A DNA stretch of 64,000 nt from Lucifuga dentata (GCA_014773175.1 VXCM01002070.1:1-64000); one strand, 5' to 3'. Counted from the stretch's first letter, positions 12,649-25,495 are shown. Made by a program: numbers and translations. Notes: generated by a model from the sequence alone, not told the origin.

Positions 12649-13547
12649 AAAATGAAAATCTGCTCACGGCGGAGGTCAACGGAATACCGGATCCCACACG
12701 GGCACAGACGCGCACAGCAGGCTGGAGGCAGAGCGTCCCAGATAGCGGAGCGGCGGATACAGACGCGCTCCAGACTATCCACAGGTTGAATTCTGTTGCT
12801 CGTAGATATCAGCCACCAAGAAAACCTTCATGTCCCAGATCCATCTGAAGACGATCTGCATACAATCTGGTCAGAATACTACACGAATGCTAAGAGAAGT
12901 GCACACGGCGTCTAGTTCAGATGGTAACAGCTTTTTGCGGGGCTCAGATTGGATCACGCCTGCGCATTATGAGGTGAAGATAAGAGGTCTCAGCTACTCA
13001 ACACACAGTCAAGACAATTTGGCTGGTGCGGCTGCACAGTTTCCCTGTGTACATGAAACCATACACAATGGCAATGTGATTCTCATATCCACTTCTATGC
13101 CACACGTTAAGCTCAAACAGTCTAATTTTGCGTGGATTCCTTTTGTCTCTTTCACCCACACACAATACACTTTGCAGTCACACATACGCACAGAAAGAAA
13201 GAAGCAGATTTAGTGGCTATACTGTATAACCAGTGTTTTCAGACCCGTGATTTATCAAATTCTGAGCATGGAGTTCATGTTAAACTGGCAGGCACGGCTG
13301 GCATCATCAGAGGACGTGCTTGCATGCCATTCATCATATGATTTCTTTGTTGCCAGAGAGCCAGCCACCCTAATCATCAGCACCCTGTTGGCATACAGAT
13401 GGTGGTGTCTCATTCATTACCAGGGCAAGATTAGTCATCCGTTACAGACTGCTGCTGCCATGACCTGTCACTGCCAAAGAGGCTGTAAGAAAGTGACAGA
13501 TGGATGACCCATGCCAAAGTCCAGCACTCAGCCATGTTAACCCCCCN

Positions 13548-13553
<6 letters not shown>

Positions 13554-13581
<28 letters not shown>
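13554..13581. repeat. (CT)n microsatellite after a C-run with a single N
   Basis: About 14 CT units directly follow a C homopolymer interrupted by an N at 13547. Confidence 0.9.
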
Positions 13582-13585
<4 letters not shown>

Positions 13586-16381
13586 GTTAGCTCCTGAATG
13601 AGTGAATCCAGTTTGACAGGTAAGCAAAGTGTAAATAGAAGCAGAAACGTAAAGGTATTGGACAGCTTATCAACTTCTGATGCTAAAAATGAGCATAATG
13701 CTTTACAAAAGGCTTATCCAACCGATGGCAAGGCATCAAAGTAATTCAGCATTCTGTGACAAATTAACAATGAACTACATTTGAGTATTTGCTCATTTTA
13801 ATTAGTGTCACAAAGTAAATAGTGGGTTGTTTTAAACTCTGAACTCTTTTTTCCATTGTATATAGATTAGTTTATTCTTTTTCAAAATTCTAGTCCACTG
13901 CTGTGTGTCCACTATAAGGTGGCCACTGATTCCCATGTTTTCTTCTGTTGATGGTAAGATATGGATATTCTGTCTTATCTACTAGGGTTTTACTTCGGGT
14001 AGGTGCACTCATCATTTTTCACTGGATTTCATTAACAAACACACAAAGACATGAGTCTATTGAGTGTAATTAATGCGTTATTGATTTTCTGTCATCATCT
14101 AAATCAATGTTTAAATAGTCCTTGTATTAGCAGCTTCCAAATTATGCTCAATAAGGACTGCTGCTGTTTGTCAGTTTTGTAGGACATCACATATTCCTTG
14201 GATGCAAATGCCAAACTGTGCACTCAACAAATTGAAAATCCGTCATACAAACAGTTATTTATCTGATTGCTTACATACATTTATTTGAGTGTTGGTGTTT
14301 GATACAGAAGGTGGTTTCTTTGTATATCTGTAAAGGTGAGAAGTATTCCAGGAGGACCTCATGGTTGGCTTTGGCATTAATTGAGGATGACAGCAGAGGT
14401 ACATAAGGTGTAGAAGTGTTATTCCTTGTATATTTGATGGTCTCAGATGTAACTGCATGGCCACTGTGACACTGTGACAGCCCTGATATGCTGACAACAA
14501 CAAGAGGTCTTATGGGAGTTTGCATCATAAAGCTGCACTATAAGGGCAGTATAAAAGGAGAGAAGCCGGTGAATGTGGACAAAGATATTTCAAACACAAA
14601 TGATTTGGTCCAGTGGGGGGGGGGGGGGGGNGTAGAGATAAAGGTGAAAATTGAGAACATATCAAAAAATATTTTCAGAGCTACTGCTTCTGGCTAAATA
14701 GTGCTTTACACTACCTGTCATCAAGTGATCATGTAACAACAGCCCAGCAGCTGGCAAGTCCCACTAGTATCCAGATGTAGTTAACGCATTGGCTGATCTT
14801 ATAATCACAGACAGACTGGCTCAACACCACAAAATGAAACAGCCAAGCCAAACCCAGGAGGGACTGGCAATGCATGTTGTGAATTAGCTAATGTCAGCCT
14901 TAATTAAAATGTGCTAAGGCAAAACACTTTTTTCCACAATCAGTCAGGTGTGCTGCGCCCGGTATCCTCAGAGTCTTGGAAAAAGAGAAGAGAAATCTGT
15001 TAACTACCAAAAATATGGAAATCTGTTCATACGGAAGCTTTATATTCACATTGTTTTGTCATTTTGCAGTTTTCCTAATAAGGTAATAAATCTCTTTTTT
15101 TTCATTTATGAAATAGAGTCAAAAATGTGAATCAAATATGGCTGCAGGTCAGCTATTTTTCACATAAACTTAGAAATGAGCCCAAATCCATCTCTAAGCA
15201 GAAAACCTTAGACTCCATTTGTCAGGAGGTGAAATCATAATACACACATAAGTATCAAATCAAAACTGGACTTCAGAAAAAATCCACAAGCTTATTCTTC
15301 ATTCAGAACAGGGAATGATTTTTCCCACTCCAAAACATGATCTGTAACTGGTCATAGATTAATCTATGTTACACCAAGATTCAGGTGTTAGATGCATCTG
15401 TTCAGTGACACCAAGGTCCTTGAATGGGGTTTGACTACATTGTAAAATAAAATATCAATAGGACTATTTACAATAACTTGAGATATGTTGCTTTAAAGAA
15501 GGGCAGTAAAAGTCAGTATTTCATGCCAAAGCTTACATCTGCTTTAAGGGGATTGTAACTCCCTGGCATATTTTTTTTTTGAAGTAACCTTTGCTGCTTG
15601 GTGAGGTTTCTTAGAAATAATGCATAATGAACTGCATTTAGAAATAATATATATATATAACTGAAGCACTTAATGCAGCATCTTCCTTTTTCATTATATT
15701 ATCCAGTTTTCTTTCATCACATAACAACTTACTGATTGCAAGCGTTTGCTTATCAGCCTACGTATCAATGTGACTCGTTTTGTTTCTTTTTTCTATTTCA
15801 CAGGCAGCACCATCATCCCAATCTTCCACTCAGACCAGCATTGCTAATAAGCCCAACAGCTGGTGCATAATATGGGTACAGTTCTCTCAACAGCCTATGC
15901 TAAAAACCAATTTTGTAAACAAATGACATGCTTAGAAGCTTAGACTGGCTAAATATAAAGGGATTTCCCTCCCCCAGTCTATTTATTCTCCTTGTGGATT
16001 ACTGATCTTTCCAAAAACCCGTTTAAGTGAGCCAGATTTATTTGGGCTTTTCTGTTTTAAAGTAATGTAGACCTGTTTTAGAAGACTAGACTATTACATA
16101 GGACCCTCCAATACTGTGCTTATGTGTCTACGTATGTGCAAGCTTAGCATGCATCAATAGCCATCAGGTACGAGATTCAAGTGCAACACCTCCCCCCATT
16201 ATGAAATCCTCTTAAAGCTTCTGATAGCTTGAGTAATCTGGGAGAGGCAGGTGTGTGTTTATGTGTGTGTGTGTGTGTTTCCAGTTCATGTCCTTTGTCC
16301 CCACCCACCATGGCTTTGTTCTAGAGTCTCACATGCCTCACAGTGCCTGAATGTAGGTTTCGTGTTCAGTGCAGCTCATGA

Positions 16382-16410
16382 GGTGTGTGTGTGTGTATGT
16401 GTGTGAGTGA

Positions 16411-16455
<45 letters not shown>
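16382..16455. repeat. compound (GT)n-(GA)n microsatellite
   Basis: An interrupted GT tract runs into about 20 GA units. It lies in intergenic DNA. Confidence 0.9.
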
Positions 16456-16457
<2 letters not shown>

Positions 16458-19317
16458 TTAAGGGAAAATGAACTTGGTTGTGCTAATTTAATTTGGTTTA
16501 AAAAGTGTTCAACGTTCATTTCATTCAAGACATTAGAATACATTCTAAAATTGTGCACCCAGTTTGAACTCACTGTTCTTAATTCATATTGACATAAAAA
16601 CTATTAAGATTTTATGAAGTATTGCAAACAGTAAACATTTTTAAATTCTTTGATAAACAGGTGGTTTTCATCAGTTTGATAAGTTATATGTGTAATAACC
16701 ATCAGCAGACTAACAGCATGAGGTAATATTAATATGATGCTAGAGTAATGATAACATCATTATAATAGCCTATTAAGCCTATTTATATCCTAATTAATAG
16801 TCTGTGTCAATAATATAAATTTAATAACGTTACAGGGAAATAACATGAAGCAGCCTGTTTAGATTTCCAAATTCACAACACAGTTTTAAATGAGTATGAA
16901 CTAATCAATCTGATCTGATCTTTAGGATTGACTATAAGTGACAGGTTGGATTTCAGTGTATAACCACTGGTTGTTGTAAACAGCAAGCTGCAGCCTGGAT
17001 GTAGACTGAAATGTTTCCTCACCACTTTTCACAACACTGCAATATCTTCAGTCGTTGCCATATGATCACTCCTCCTCCACATCAACAGTGGGAGAAGCTG
17101 ATATATACAGCTATATTTGTGCTGCAATCAAAGTTTGCTTCCCACTCTCTGGGAGTGACATTAACATCCCGTTTCACAGATACTATGAACCCTCTGACAC
17201 AGAAATTCATATCAAACCAACCACAGTTTGAATGAATGTGGTTTACTGCCCTTTTTTTTTTTTTTTTTTTTTAAATTGTCCAGACTTTATAATAGCAATC
17301 TGATTCCAATCTGGATATGCCAGAAATCTTGGCTGCCAGTGCGAAGACAGCCTTCCTGATAATGTGAACAAATGCTGGCATCCCACAGCAGCACAGCACA
17401 GAAATACTGAGTGAGTCAGATAAGGTAAAGCGTACTGCTGTGGGAAAGAGGTGAAAACACAGCAGGGAACAGGATTGGATGAGACTCAACAATCATTGCA
17501 AAGGCCTGATGTTGAACAGCATCTGGATATTGAATTTCAAAGACAAACAAGATTGTGAGGAGAGCAAGAGAGTTTTCTCTTATGTGTGCCCTGTGCTGTT
17601 CTCCTAGGAGCCAAATACTCTCAGCAAGGCAGGGCCGGTGATCAATAACCTGGAGAAATTGGCCACAAGCCTTGATCCTAATTAGTGAAGGGCTAGAGCA
17701 GATTAGCTTGCACCTGAGCCCCTATCACAGCCTTTCTCAAACAACAACTCCTCCCAATCAGCCTGTATAGAAGCACCAGCATCAGCATATTTCAGGGATA
17801 TGCTCTGGGTGCAGTAAGACACCTCACCTTTCTCGTTGTTGCGTTTCTCTACCTGCTATCTTTATCATGTCAGAGTGGGAAAAGTTCTTCAGCTTTGATC
17901 GCATGAGGAAATATGCAATAAAAAAAAGGCATTTTGGATGGAGAGGTGGGTCTTTTGGAGAGGAGAGGAAAGGTGGTTAGTGTAATTGCATGGAGGGATT
18001 AAATGGAAACCTGTTGTCACAACCAAGTCTGTTAAACAGGCAGAGTTCATGGAAAGGTTAAAAAGAGGAGACTGTGAGGAGATTAGCATGTGCTAGGTGT
18101 GTGTGAGTGAGCGTTTGCATGTGAGACTAACCCCGGTCTCCACTGTATTGGTGTGAAGAGAATTTACAGTTGCTATATATAGAAAATACCTCATGTAGGC
18201 CTTCATAATCCTTCCATTCTGCTATTTTGGAAAGAAATCATTATGTTATCTCATCACTCAGTATCTCTAAAGCATACACCTATCCAAAATAAAACCTCAG
18301 TCTGAGTGTAAAGTATTTCTGTAATGTTCAAAGCTATTCTCCCAGTACACACACACACATACACACCATCAAAAACCACTCAGCTTTATCAAAACGCAGA
18401 CACTCCAACAAGATAAGTCAACAGACACACACACAGTCACATGCACATACTGCATGCCATCTCCTGGTCAATCTTCTTCCTGATTCAAAGAGACTGCGGG
18501 ATATTTGCAGAGCCACCACCAATGATGATGAGTCTATTAACCCGAAGGCTATTGGGTCAGAACCTTTCCACTTCCACTTTCTCATCCATCTCGCTGTATT
18601 CATGAACAAGCTGCAGGCACTGGGAGTGGAGTCGCCTGCTCTCTGGCAAATGTGTTCACATCAGGCCACAAATGACTCTTTCAAATGGCTGAGATTTCTC
18701 TGAAGTGCCACTCCATGTACTTTTTCCTCCTGATGACAAGTGGGAGTTGGCCTTACCTCTCCACATGAGAAGGAAACGGCAATAATAGGAGAGGAAATGA
18801 GGAAATTGAATCATGGCAACGATAATGGTGATGATGATATACATTTAACAGGTGGCAATGCTTTGTAGTGGACAAAAGAATTTGATTTAGATGCTAATTG
18901 TTCTAATTGTTGAGCAATGAAAGGAAATAGTGAAGGGCCACAATGGAGATGGAATAACAACTGAGTGGGAATAGTGCTGGGTGTTTTCGCAGCACATGTG
19001 CTGTATCAACAAGGCAGAATGATGGCAGTGGGTTTGTGGTTGTGTTTTGTGGTGCTGCAATGTTGCGTGGAGTGAAAATTTAATAATGCGAGTCTGAAAA
19101 CTGCAGCAAGCATGAAACCAACTAACCCTTGGTGAAAATGAATTAATACCTGTTTGGGTGCACGCTTGCATTATCCCCCTCCACACACACACTCTCCTTC
19201 TGCTCTCTAGAGATGCCTCCTTTATGTCTTTCATTACATTATTAATCTGTTACACTGTCTCATGAACATACCTTTCCGTGATTAATTTCAGTGACTCCTT
19301 GCTGATGCTGATATGCT

Positions 19318-19384
19318 TAGTCGATTAATCAGCTAGTTGATTGAAAGAAAATTAATCAACCATCTTAATCATCAATTAATCATT
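19318..19384. repeat. ATTAATC-rich dispersed repeat fragment
   Basis: The wording 'gattgaaagaaaattaatca' with surrounding ATTAATC/GATTAATCAG copies resembles a very common fish repeat module ('gacagaaaattaatcg'). It is short and its family is uncertain. Confidence 0.4.
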
Positions 19385-20901
19385 ATATTCTTGTGCCTTG
19401 TAAAAATGCTGTATCATTAGATGCAGCCGTTCTTCTCGCCTTCTCTCTAACCCTGAATTCCCAAACGGTGTTAGATCCAGCCTGTCACAGAAACACTGCT
19501 GAGGAGACCTCCTGCCCTTGTTTGCTCTGCTCATATCAGCAGTCACATCTTTCAGATCTAAGGACAGATGGAGCCACAGCTGGATCCCAGAATCTAAGCC
19601 ACAACCTAAGGGCCTTATTTGCCGAATCCAAGGAAACTCTCCCATGTACAGTCAAGTAATTATTGAGACGTATAATTTCAACAAACATCAGACTGGACTA
19701 CATGATATCAGCACATTCTTCTTTGAGCAATCCTGTATAATATTAGCACATTTTTAGCAGAATGATGAGGCTGATACTGTTCCCATATCTTGGCTCACTA
19801 TGGTTCACACCACATTGGAGTAAAGTGGGCACTAAAACCTGCACCTCCTTTCATTCATGCATATTAAGATAATCTAAGTGACTGCAGCTTTGGATGGAAA
19901 GCTACATGCTGGCATCTACTGTTCACTTTGGGTACATACAGTAAACACATACATCTACGACAACTTATGAAACAAGCATGTCTAGATTTAATGCATTGGA
20001 TGTTTTAATAATTGCATTCTGTATAAGTGCAGCAACAGATTTTATATAGTGCATTTTGAAACACTGTGTAAGATGTTTAGAGACATATACAAGCTGTAAA
20101 AAGATAATCATTAAATACCGTATGTTTACTTTCAATTTTAAACAATTTCCATCAATAATGATTGAGATTTCTGAAACTTGACATTTACATTTGTCAAAAA
20201 GCATCAAATACACCAGGTATAATCCATGTCATACTGTATAACCGTATTGACATAATAGACAGCACGAGAAGGAAATAATGCTGATTCTGGCTATGACTCA
20301 TAAGACAAACTTTTCTCTCTCTTTGTGCCCCTCTGTCCTTGATTAAATCTGTAACATTGGCTGATATGCACTTGAGGTTTAAACAAACATTTGGTCAGGT
20401 TGTGTAAACAGTCTGAAAAGCATAAGATCATGTTTTGGTCTGTACATAAGTTCATACAGGTGAAAGCTAACAAAGAAATATCTAACAATAGTAATGTTCT
20501 GCTGCACTGCAAACTGCAACCCCTCACCAGCATTGGATGATGGAGATATGTAAAGAATAACAGTACCCACTAATACTGGAGGAGATATGTATCCATACTG
20601 TATATGCGCATACTACCGACAAAGTGCATTCTCTTTCTAATATCAAGCTGCATATTTCAGTCCCTGTAGAAATCTTAGTGGCACTTACAAAAAACAAAAT
20701 ATCCCGCTTCCAGTTTAGCCAGCATACAGTATTCAAGTATAAATACATCCTTCTCAAAATCTTAAAACTTACATTTCATATAACTCTCCCTCTAGCAAGC
20801 AAATACAGCTGAAGGCAAGCATTTGGAATATGAAATCCAACAGCTTTGGATTTTGTTACACTATAGAAAAAGCACTGTCTGTAGAGCCGGCCCCTTGGCT
20901 C

Positions 20902-20974
20902 TTAAATAACCTCTGAGTCATGCCGCGCCAAGGCTGGAGGCAATGTAGTTCCACATGGACCCTGGAAATGATAC
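20902..20974 (-). CDS. sirt5: sirt5 exon 8: C-terminus
   Basis: It codes for [20 protein letters not shown] then EVI and TAA, after one base completing a Thr codon. It matches the [16 protein letters not shown]-terminus of human SIRT5. The acceptor follows a (TG)n tract in transcript orientation (20979-21020). Confidence 0.92.
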
Positions 20975-20980
20975 CTGTGC

Positions 20981-21022
<42 letters not shown>

Positions 21023-23795
21023 CAGAACTTTTGGGTAATCTAACATTTTGCTAACAGCTAGCATGAGTTGTACAGTCATTCAGGGAGTTAGAAGTGCCTT
21101 TTTGTGTTATGAATAACATATAGAGTGAAGGTTCTGGTTGTGTGACAGTGATCAGACACGTCCACTAGTCTGGTTTCACTACTCGATGTTTGATTTCTGC
21201 GACTGACTTACGTAAAGTATTCGGTTTTTGGTGTTGTTTGTGTATTGAACTCCGCCACTGGAATGCCTCTGGATGCAACCTGGGGGCCAAACATGGCTGC
21301 TGGGTAAACAANTGAACTCCGCCACTGGAATGCCTCTGGATGCAACCTGGGGGCCAAACATGGCTGCTGGGTAAACAATTGAAGATGTGCCCACCTATGG
21401 GTAAACAAGAGGGGGTAAGGGGCAATGACTCTTGTGCAGCATTGTATTTCAGGTCCAGTCCTTGAGATATTTTGAACAAATATTGTGTTATATAACTGTA
21501 TTTAAATAACACATGGGTTGAGGATAACTCACCACCAGACAAAGGTCACAGGTATCCAACTCTTTTTCCACTTTGGTCAGGATATGAGAGTCCAGAGTCT
21601 CCCCGAAAAACACAACGTTGGGCCTGACCAGACCCCTGCAGTCACTTTCGCCACACCTTGGCACAGCAGCACCAGGGAACAAAAGAAATCCCTCTATGCT
21701 TATTTGTGTGATAGTGCATATGTTAAACATGACTTATGGTCACAAAAGATATTTTCAATGAAAACACATTTGGGGTGTGGCCAGTAGTGCAACATGGTCA
21801 AAAGTTCAAAGCAATAGTTTTCTTATGTGGTTCAGTGCAGACAGGACAAATATATGGCAATCAAAGGAACAAATGAAAGAATTTTCACTTTCTTCACTTT
21901 CTGAGTGTTTTAGGGTTCAATAACCGCTGCCTCCAAATGGGAGCCATAACCGTAACACTGGGAAATTTGTGCAGCGTCCATAATTTTCACTATTTTCATA
22001 AAATCGAAGTATTCCCACCTCGGCAGTTTATCCACAGGAATCTGGGCATCAGGCATGTCTGCATCAGGTGAACTGTACATAAAAAGGAAAATTACAGTGG
22101 GCTACCACTTTATTAATGAAGGGGTGAAACTGAAGTTATCACACTTCATATGCTGTGTGTTTTTCAATGTATGTATACTAGAGAGGTTCCACCCCCTTAC
22201 CCTTTGCCCTTTAGGGCAGCACATATGGGGCTTTTGTGGTTCATGGTCACGTGTCCACAAGTCAAACAGCGTGTCTCCATCAGACTGCCTGCAGTTACGC
22301 ACACAGAAAACACAGCTGCTCAGCATATTGACCTCTGGAGAAACCAAAACAGCTTCCTCACCACAGAACCTATTGAGAATGCTAGAATTTTGCAAATTAG
22401 TCTAATGGTAGTCTTAAAACTATTCTTGCCATAACTTTTAAAGGGAAATTTCAAGATTAGTGACCTACTTTTGGACTCAGAATTTTGTTCAAGAATTAAT
22501 TCCAAATGAGTCCAATCTGACTTTGGATTTTATAGCTGTGCTTTAGAAAGTTTTATCAGTAAAATCACTGTAGTGCTGCCATAATAACAAGGAATTTTCC
22601 ATTCTTCACTAAATCTGGAGCCTCTATAAATTCACTAATTATAAGTAAAGGGCACAGTGTTATTGAATCTATAGGTAAAATCTCTTACATTGCAATATTT
22701 TCCCTTTAGCACTGGCTTAGTCAAATTATTCCAAATAATCATGATTATGAATTTGAAATTTCACCCTTTCAGTCTGAAGCACAGCTTTTTTGTGAGCGTG
22801 GCCCAGCTCCGCCTCTCACCGTGAATCTTGAGGACATGTCTGGACCCGGCCTGTCGGTGCAGGTCGTCTATGCACTGGGTGATGACGACCACGGAGCGGC
22901 CTTGCTTCTTCAGCCGGGCCTCACACTCTGCTATAGCTAGATGGACAGCACTGGGCTTTTTGTTCAATGCCAGCTCCCTTCTGTAGTGGTAGAACTCCCA
23001 CACACGAGAGGGGAAGCGAGAGAAGGCCTCTGGAGTAGCCAGGTCCTATTGAAGCAATCACATGGGCAGAGATAAACTAGGTTAATGTTTGTGGGTCAAA
23101 GTTCATTCAGAAGTGTAGTTTTTAGAAGCAAGAACTAGATAGATAACAGAAAGCAGCACAGAGTGAGGTTACCTACAGCTGTACAAGGCAAAGTTTAATT
23201 TTTGTGCATTAATGTTATTAATAAGAAATAAATAATCTAAACAAAAAAAAAAAAACCAAGTACACACACAGCAACATAGGGGTGTGTGTTTGTGTGCTTT
23301 GCTTTTGCAGAAATTACCTGAGACTTCCATTGCCTCCACTTCTCATTTGCTGCCCTGAAAGTAGGCACTCCACTCTCTGCACTGACACCTGCTCCTGTGA
23401 TGATTGCTATGTGCTTGGCTTTTGAAAACACATCACGGAATTCAGACACGTCTAGGAACCAAAAGAAAAAGCAAAATAGCATCAGGACCCTTTTAAAGGA
23501 ATTGATATTCCTCAAAGTTCTGTATCAGTATGTATCCAAAGCAGACACATACCAATATTAAATCTCTCTAGAACAGAGAGAATTAATTAAAGGGTGAACT
23601 GGTTGAACCAGGGTTCAATAAACTTTTATTAAAAGGGCCAATGTAGGCCTAATACATCACCAAACTTGATATTTACCTAACAGCTTACATATTACCTGAG
23701 CTGGGTCTTGCTGCATCCAATATAAGGCCTTTTGTCACATGTGTGGAGCACATGCGAAGCCCAAGCATGACGACAGTTCGATTTTGTAGAAGCAT
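20902..23795 (-). CDS. sirt5: sirt5: mitochondrial NAD-dependent lysine demalonylase/desuccinylase, complete in 8 exons
   Basis: Sirtuin 5 removes succinyl, malonyl and glutaryl groups from lysines, mainly in mitochondria, using NAD. Minus-strand exons are 23795-23696, 23451-23318, 23045-22820, 22288-22201, 22072-22019, 21656-21533, 21394-21212 and 20974-20902. Phases close throughout once a 67-base assembly duplication in exon 7 is removed, giving 304 residues against 310 in human. Visible features are a mitochondrial-type leader, the NAD-binding [14 protein letters not shown] (53-66), the Tyr97/Arg100 pair of FYHYRR that selects acidic acyl groups, catalytic His153, and the zinc cysteines C161, C164, C202 and C207. 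Residue 136 is Cys in TQCID, where sirtuins carry Asn. In-frame ATGs also exist at 23831 and 23840; 23795 was chosen because the leader from there is basic and hydrophobic. Confidence 0.93.
20979..21020. repeat. (CA)n microsatellite at the sirt5 exon 8 acceptor
   Basis: About 19 CA units. In the sirt5 transcript this is (UG)n, separated from the splice acceptor by GGGGCACAG, so it occupies the polypyrimidine-tract position. Confidence 0.9.
21212..21394 (-). CDS. sirt5: sirt5 exon 7, interrupted by an assembly duplication
   Basis: The exon should code [20 protein letters not shown] and on to TTPKTEYFT. Bases 21246-21311 and 21313-21378 are identical 66-mers either side of a single N. As assembled the exon is 183 nt and out of frame; without the extra 67 bases it is 116 nt, exactly the length needed to join exons 6 and 8. 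The donor is GTAAGT. Confidence 0.9.
21246..21378. repeat. exact 66-bp duplication around a single N (assembly artefact)
   Basis: Copy 1 is 21246-21311 and copy 2 is 21313-21378, with N at 21312. Both start TGAACTCCGCC and end GGGTAAACAA. The duplication lies wholly inside a conserved sirt5 exon and its removal restores the frame, so it is most likely an unmerged contig overlap. Confidence 0.9.
21533..21656 (-). CDS. sirt5: sirt5 exon 6: second zinc cysteine pair and [12 protein letters not shown]
   Basis: It codes for [20 protein letters not shown] and on to CDLCLV. It carries C202 and C207. The human VWFGE is VFFGE here. The donor is GTGAGT. Confidence 0.93.
22019..22072 (-). CDS. sirt5: sirt5 exon 5: short zinc-domain loop
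   Basis: A 54-nt exon coding [17 protein letters not shown] between two split codons (Gly and Arg). The acceptor is GTACAG and the donor GTGGGA. The sequence matches the IPVEKLPRC region of human SIRT5. Confidence 0.9.
22201..22288 (-). CDS. sirt5: sirt5 exon 4: first zinc cysteine pair
   Basis: It codes for [20 protein letters not shown] and on to ALKGK, preceded by two bases completing a Gly codon. It is 88 nt long, with acceptor CTGCAG and donor GTAAGG. The frame must be read from the split Gly codon. Confidence 0.9.
22820..23045 (-). CDS. sirt5: sirt5 exon 3: acyl-specificity Tyr/Arg and catalytic His
   Basis: It codes for [20 protein letters not shown] and on to the catalytic KIHG. It holds Tyr97 and Arg100, the TQCID segment (Asn to Cys), and His153. 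The donor is GTGAGA after one base of Gly154. Confidence 0.93.
23318..23451 (-). CDS. sirt5: sirt5 exon 2: NAD-binding GAG motif
   Basis: It codes for [20 protein letters not shown] and on to [10 protein letters not shown]. It carries the sirtuin GAGxS and GVPTFR motifs. The acceptor is TTCCTAG and the donor GTAATT. Ala68 corresponds to the pocket-widening alanine of SIRT5. Confidence 0.93.
23696..23795 (-). CDS. sirt5: sirt5 exon 1: mitochondrial leader
   Basis: It codes for [20 protein letters not shown] and on to DAARPSS plus one base, with donor GTAATA. The ARPSS end aligns with the same words before the catalytic core of human SIRT5. The leader has Arg/Lys and hydrophobic residues and no acidic residue in its first 28, as expected for mitochondrial import. 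Confidence 0.85.
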
Positions 23796-24019
23796 TGTCA
23801 CTGTTGCTTCAGATAAAGATGACAAATGCATGAAAAACATGGAGCAGAATATGGTCTTTAAAATTATTATTCATACTTATCATCTATCTTTTTTCAGTTA
23901 TGTGATGAGGGTGTTTTTTTTCTGTTTTTCTTTTCTTATAGCATATATATTATAATTAATTCATAGCAGTGACTTTTGTCTGACCAAATATAAAGATGGC
24001 GAATATTTGATTTAAAACT

Positions 24020-24062
24020 CTGAATCTGCTTAGGGCCCTCAAAATTCTACAGCCGGCCCTGC
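24020..24062 (-). mobile_element. possible hAT transposon end (fragment)
   Basis: The wording 'ttctacagccggccctg', preceded by 'agggccctcaaa', resembles the CAGGGCCGGC-type terminal inverted repeat of fish hAT elements. The matching opposite end was not found. Confidence 0.25.
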
Positions 24063-25495
24063 TTCAGTATTCCTGCATGTGTGCATATGAAAGGCATGTG
24101 TCTTACTGCACATAAAGCACTATTTCAACATATTAAAATTAAAAGAAATTACAGGCTGTAAAACTGCATGTAGTCAAATAGTTTTATTAATACTCTAGAG
24201 ATGAATTAAGTGAGGTATGTGTGTGCAATGACAGCAGTGAATCTGCTCTACAGCCTGGCTAAAAATCTATCTGAATCTGAATCTAAAATCACAGACAGTA
24301 AAATAGAGACACAATAAGATATAAGACAAACAACACTAGACAAGAGAGATGGCATCCTTTGCAGACATTCTGATTTAAAAGAGACAGGCAGTTTGCCGCG
24401 CCCTAAAACCAAATATGTCCAAGCAGGTTTTGGAGCATTTGCTCCAGTAAAACCAAGTCACTCACAATATGTCCATTATTTTTCCAAAGATGCATTCGCT
24501 GATTGCGGAGTGGTTGCGATTTGGGGCAAATTCCATTTGTTGCACGACTGCAAAGTTTACTTCTAAAGTGTAGCAGAAAGTGAACATGTGGCATAATCTT
24601 GTGGAAAAAAAAAAAATGGTGATTTGAGGATTATAAAGCTCGTCGTGCTCTCAGTCAAACCTGGAACTCAAATTCACGGAACTTTAACTACATGCGAAGA
24701 CTACGTGAAAACAAGTTTACTAAACCACTTTTGTGTCCCCGTACTTACCCCACAGATGTACTCTCTCTCTTTTCTCGCTTCTTTCCTGATATTCCTCCTT
24801 TTTCTGATCAGATTGCCATGCAAAGTTTGCTTGTTTATCTCCGTCACAACATTTAACTTTGTGAGGCCGTAAATGCAACACGCTGTCGTAAATCTTACTC
24901 TGTAAAGGCAGAGACGAAAGTGAAGAAGTTGAAAGGGGAAAATATACAGTAAAAGGGAGCCATCTAGCGGTAGGTTATTGTAAGTGCAACCTTAAAAGGA
25001 TTACCGGTAATTTCTCACCTGTTTTGTTTTTGTTGTTTTTCTTATTAAGCTATTTTTTTTACACAAATGGGCCTAAATAATTGCTATTTTTTTATTCTCC
25101 TATGATGTATCAATCATAAAATTGATCACGGTCACCCTGATATTTTTGTTGCATCAGCAATATTCCAGTTGTAAAACCACCAAGGAAAAGAGCGACATTA
25201 GAAGAGTTGTATCGAAGAGCTATATCGAAACATACAAATTGTTCGTTGTTTATTGGAATAAAAAAAAATCAGCATCTTTTCTTTGTTCATGAACCTCGGA
25301 ATTTTTATAGCGATTTTTTCATGTCTATAACTTATAAACTAAAATGCTTTTCTATTATTCCCCTTAATATCCCCCATTATTACATATATTTCATGATATT
25401 CTATTATATTGACCATTTTCCTATGACTATATCATTTTTTAAAAATATATTTTCTATGTCCCACGGTATCCCTTTAATATAGCATCAACGTTTCC

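Larger units (their letters stand above)
12649..20901. other. intergenic region between adcy1 and sirt5
   Basis: About 8.2 kb with no supportable exon. The first 150 bases are the GC-rich 5' flank and UTR of adcy1. The rest holds microsatellites (13554-13581, 16262-16280, 16382-16455), G and C runs with single-N joins (13547, 14631), a T-run (17252-17272), and a fragment near 19318-19384. The last 0.9 kb before sirt5 probably includes its 3' UTR. Confidence 0.6.

Noticed and set aside
12649..20901. tRNA or other small RNA genes in the intergenic region
   Set aside because: No A/B box pair or cloverleaf could be found by eye; a tRNAscan or Infernal run would be needed to exclude them.
21165..21542. 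Minus-strand frames with repeated [15 protein letters not shown], suggesting a tandem duplicated sirtuin motif
   Set aside because: The duplication lies either side of an N, shifts the frame, and its removal restores exact splice phase, so it is not a real protein repeat.
22102..22395. 97-codon minus frame over sirt5 exon 4
   Set aside because: It is in the wrong frame; the exon in phase with its neighbours reads [13 protein letters not shown] with the zinc cysteines.
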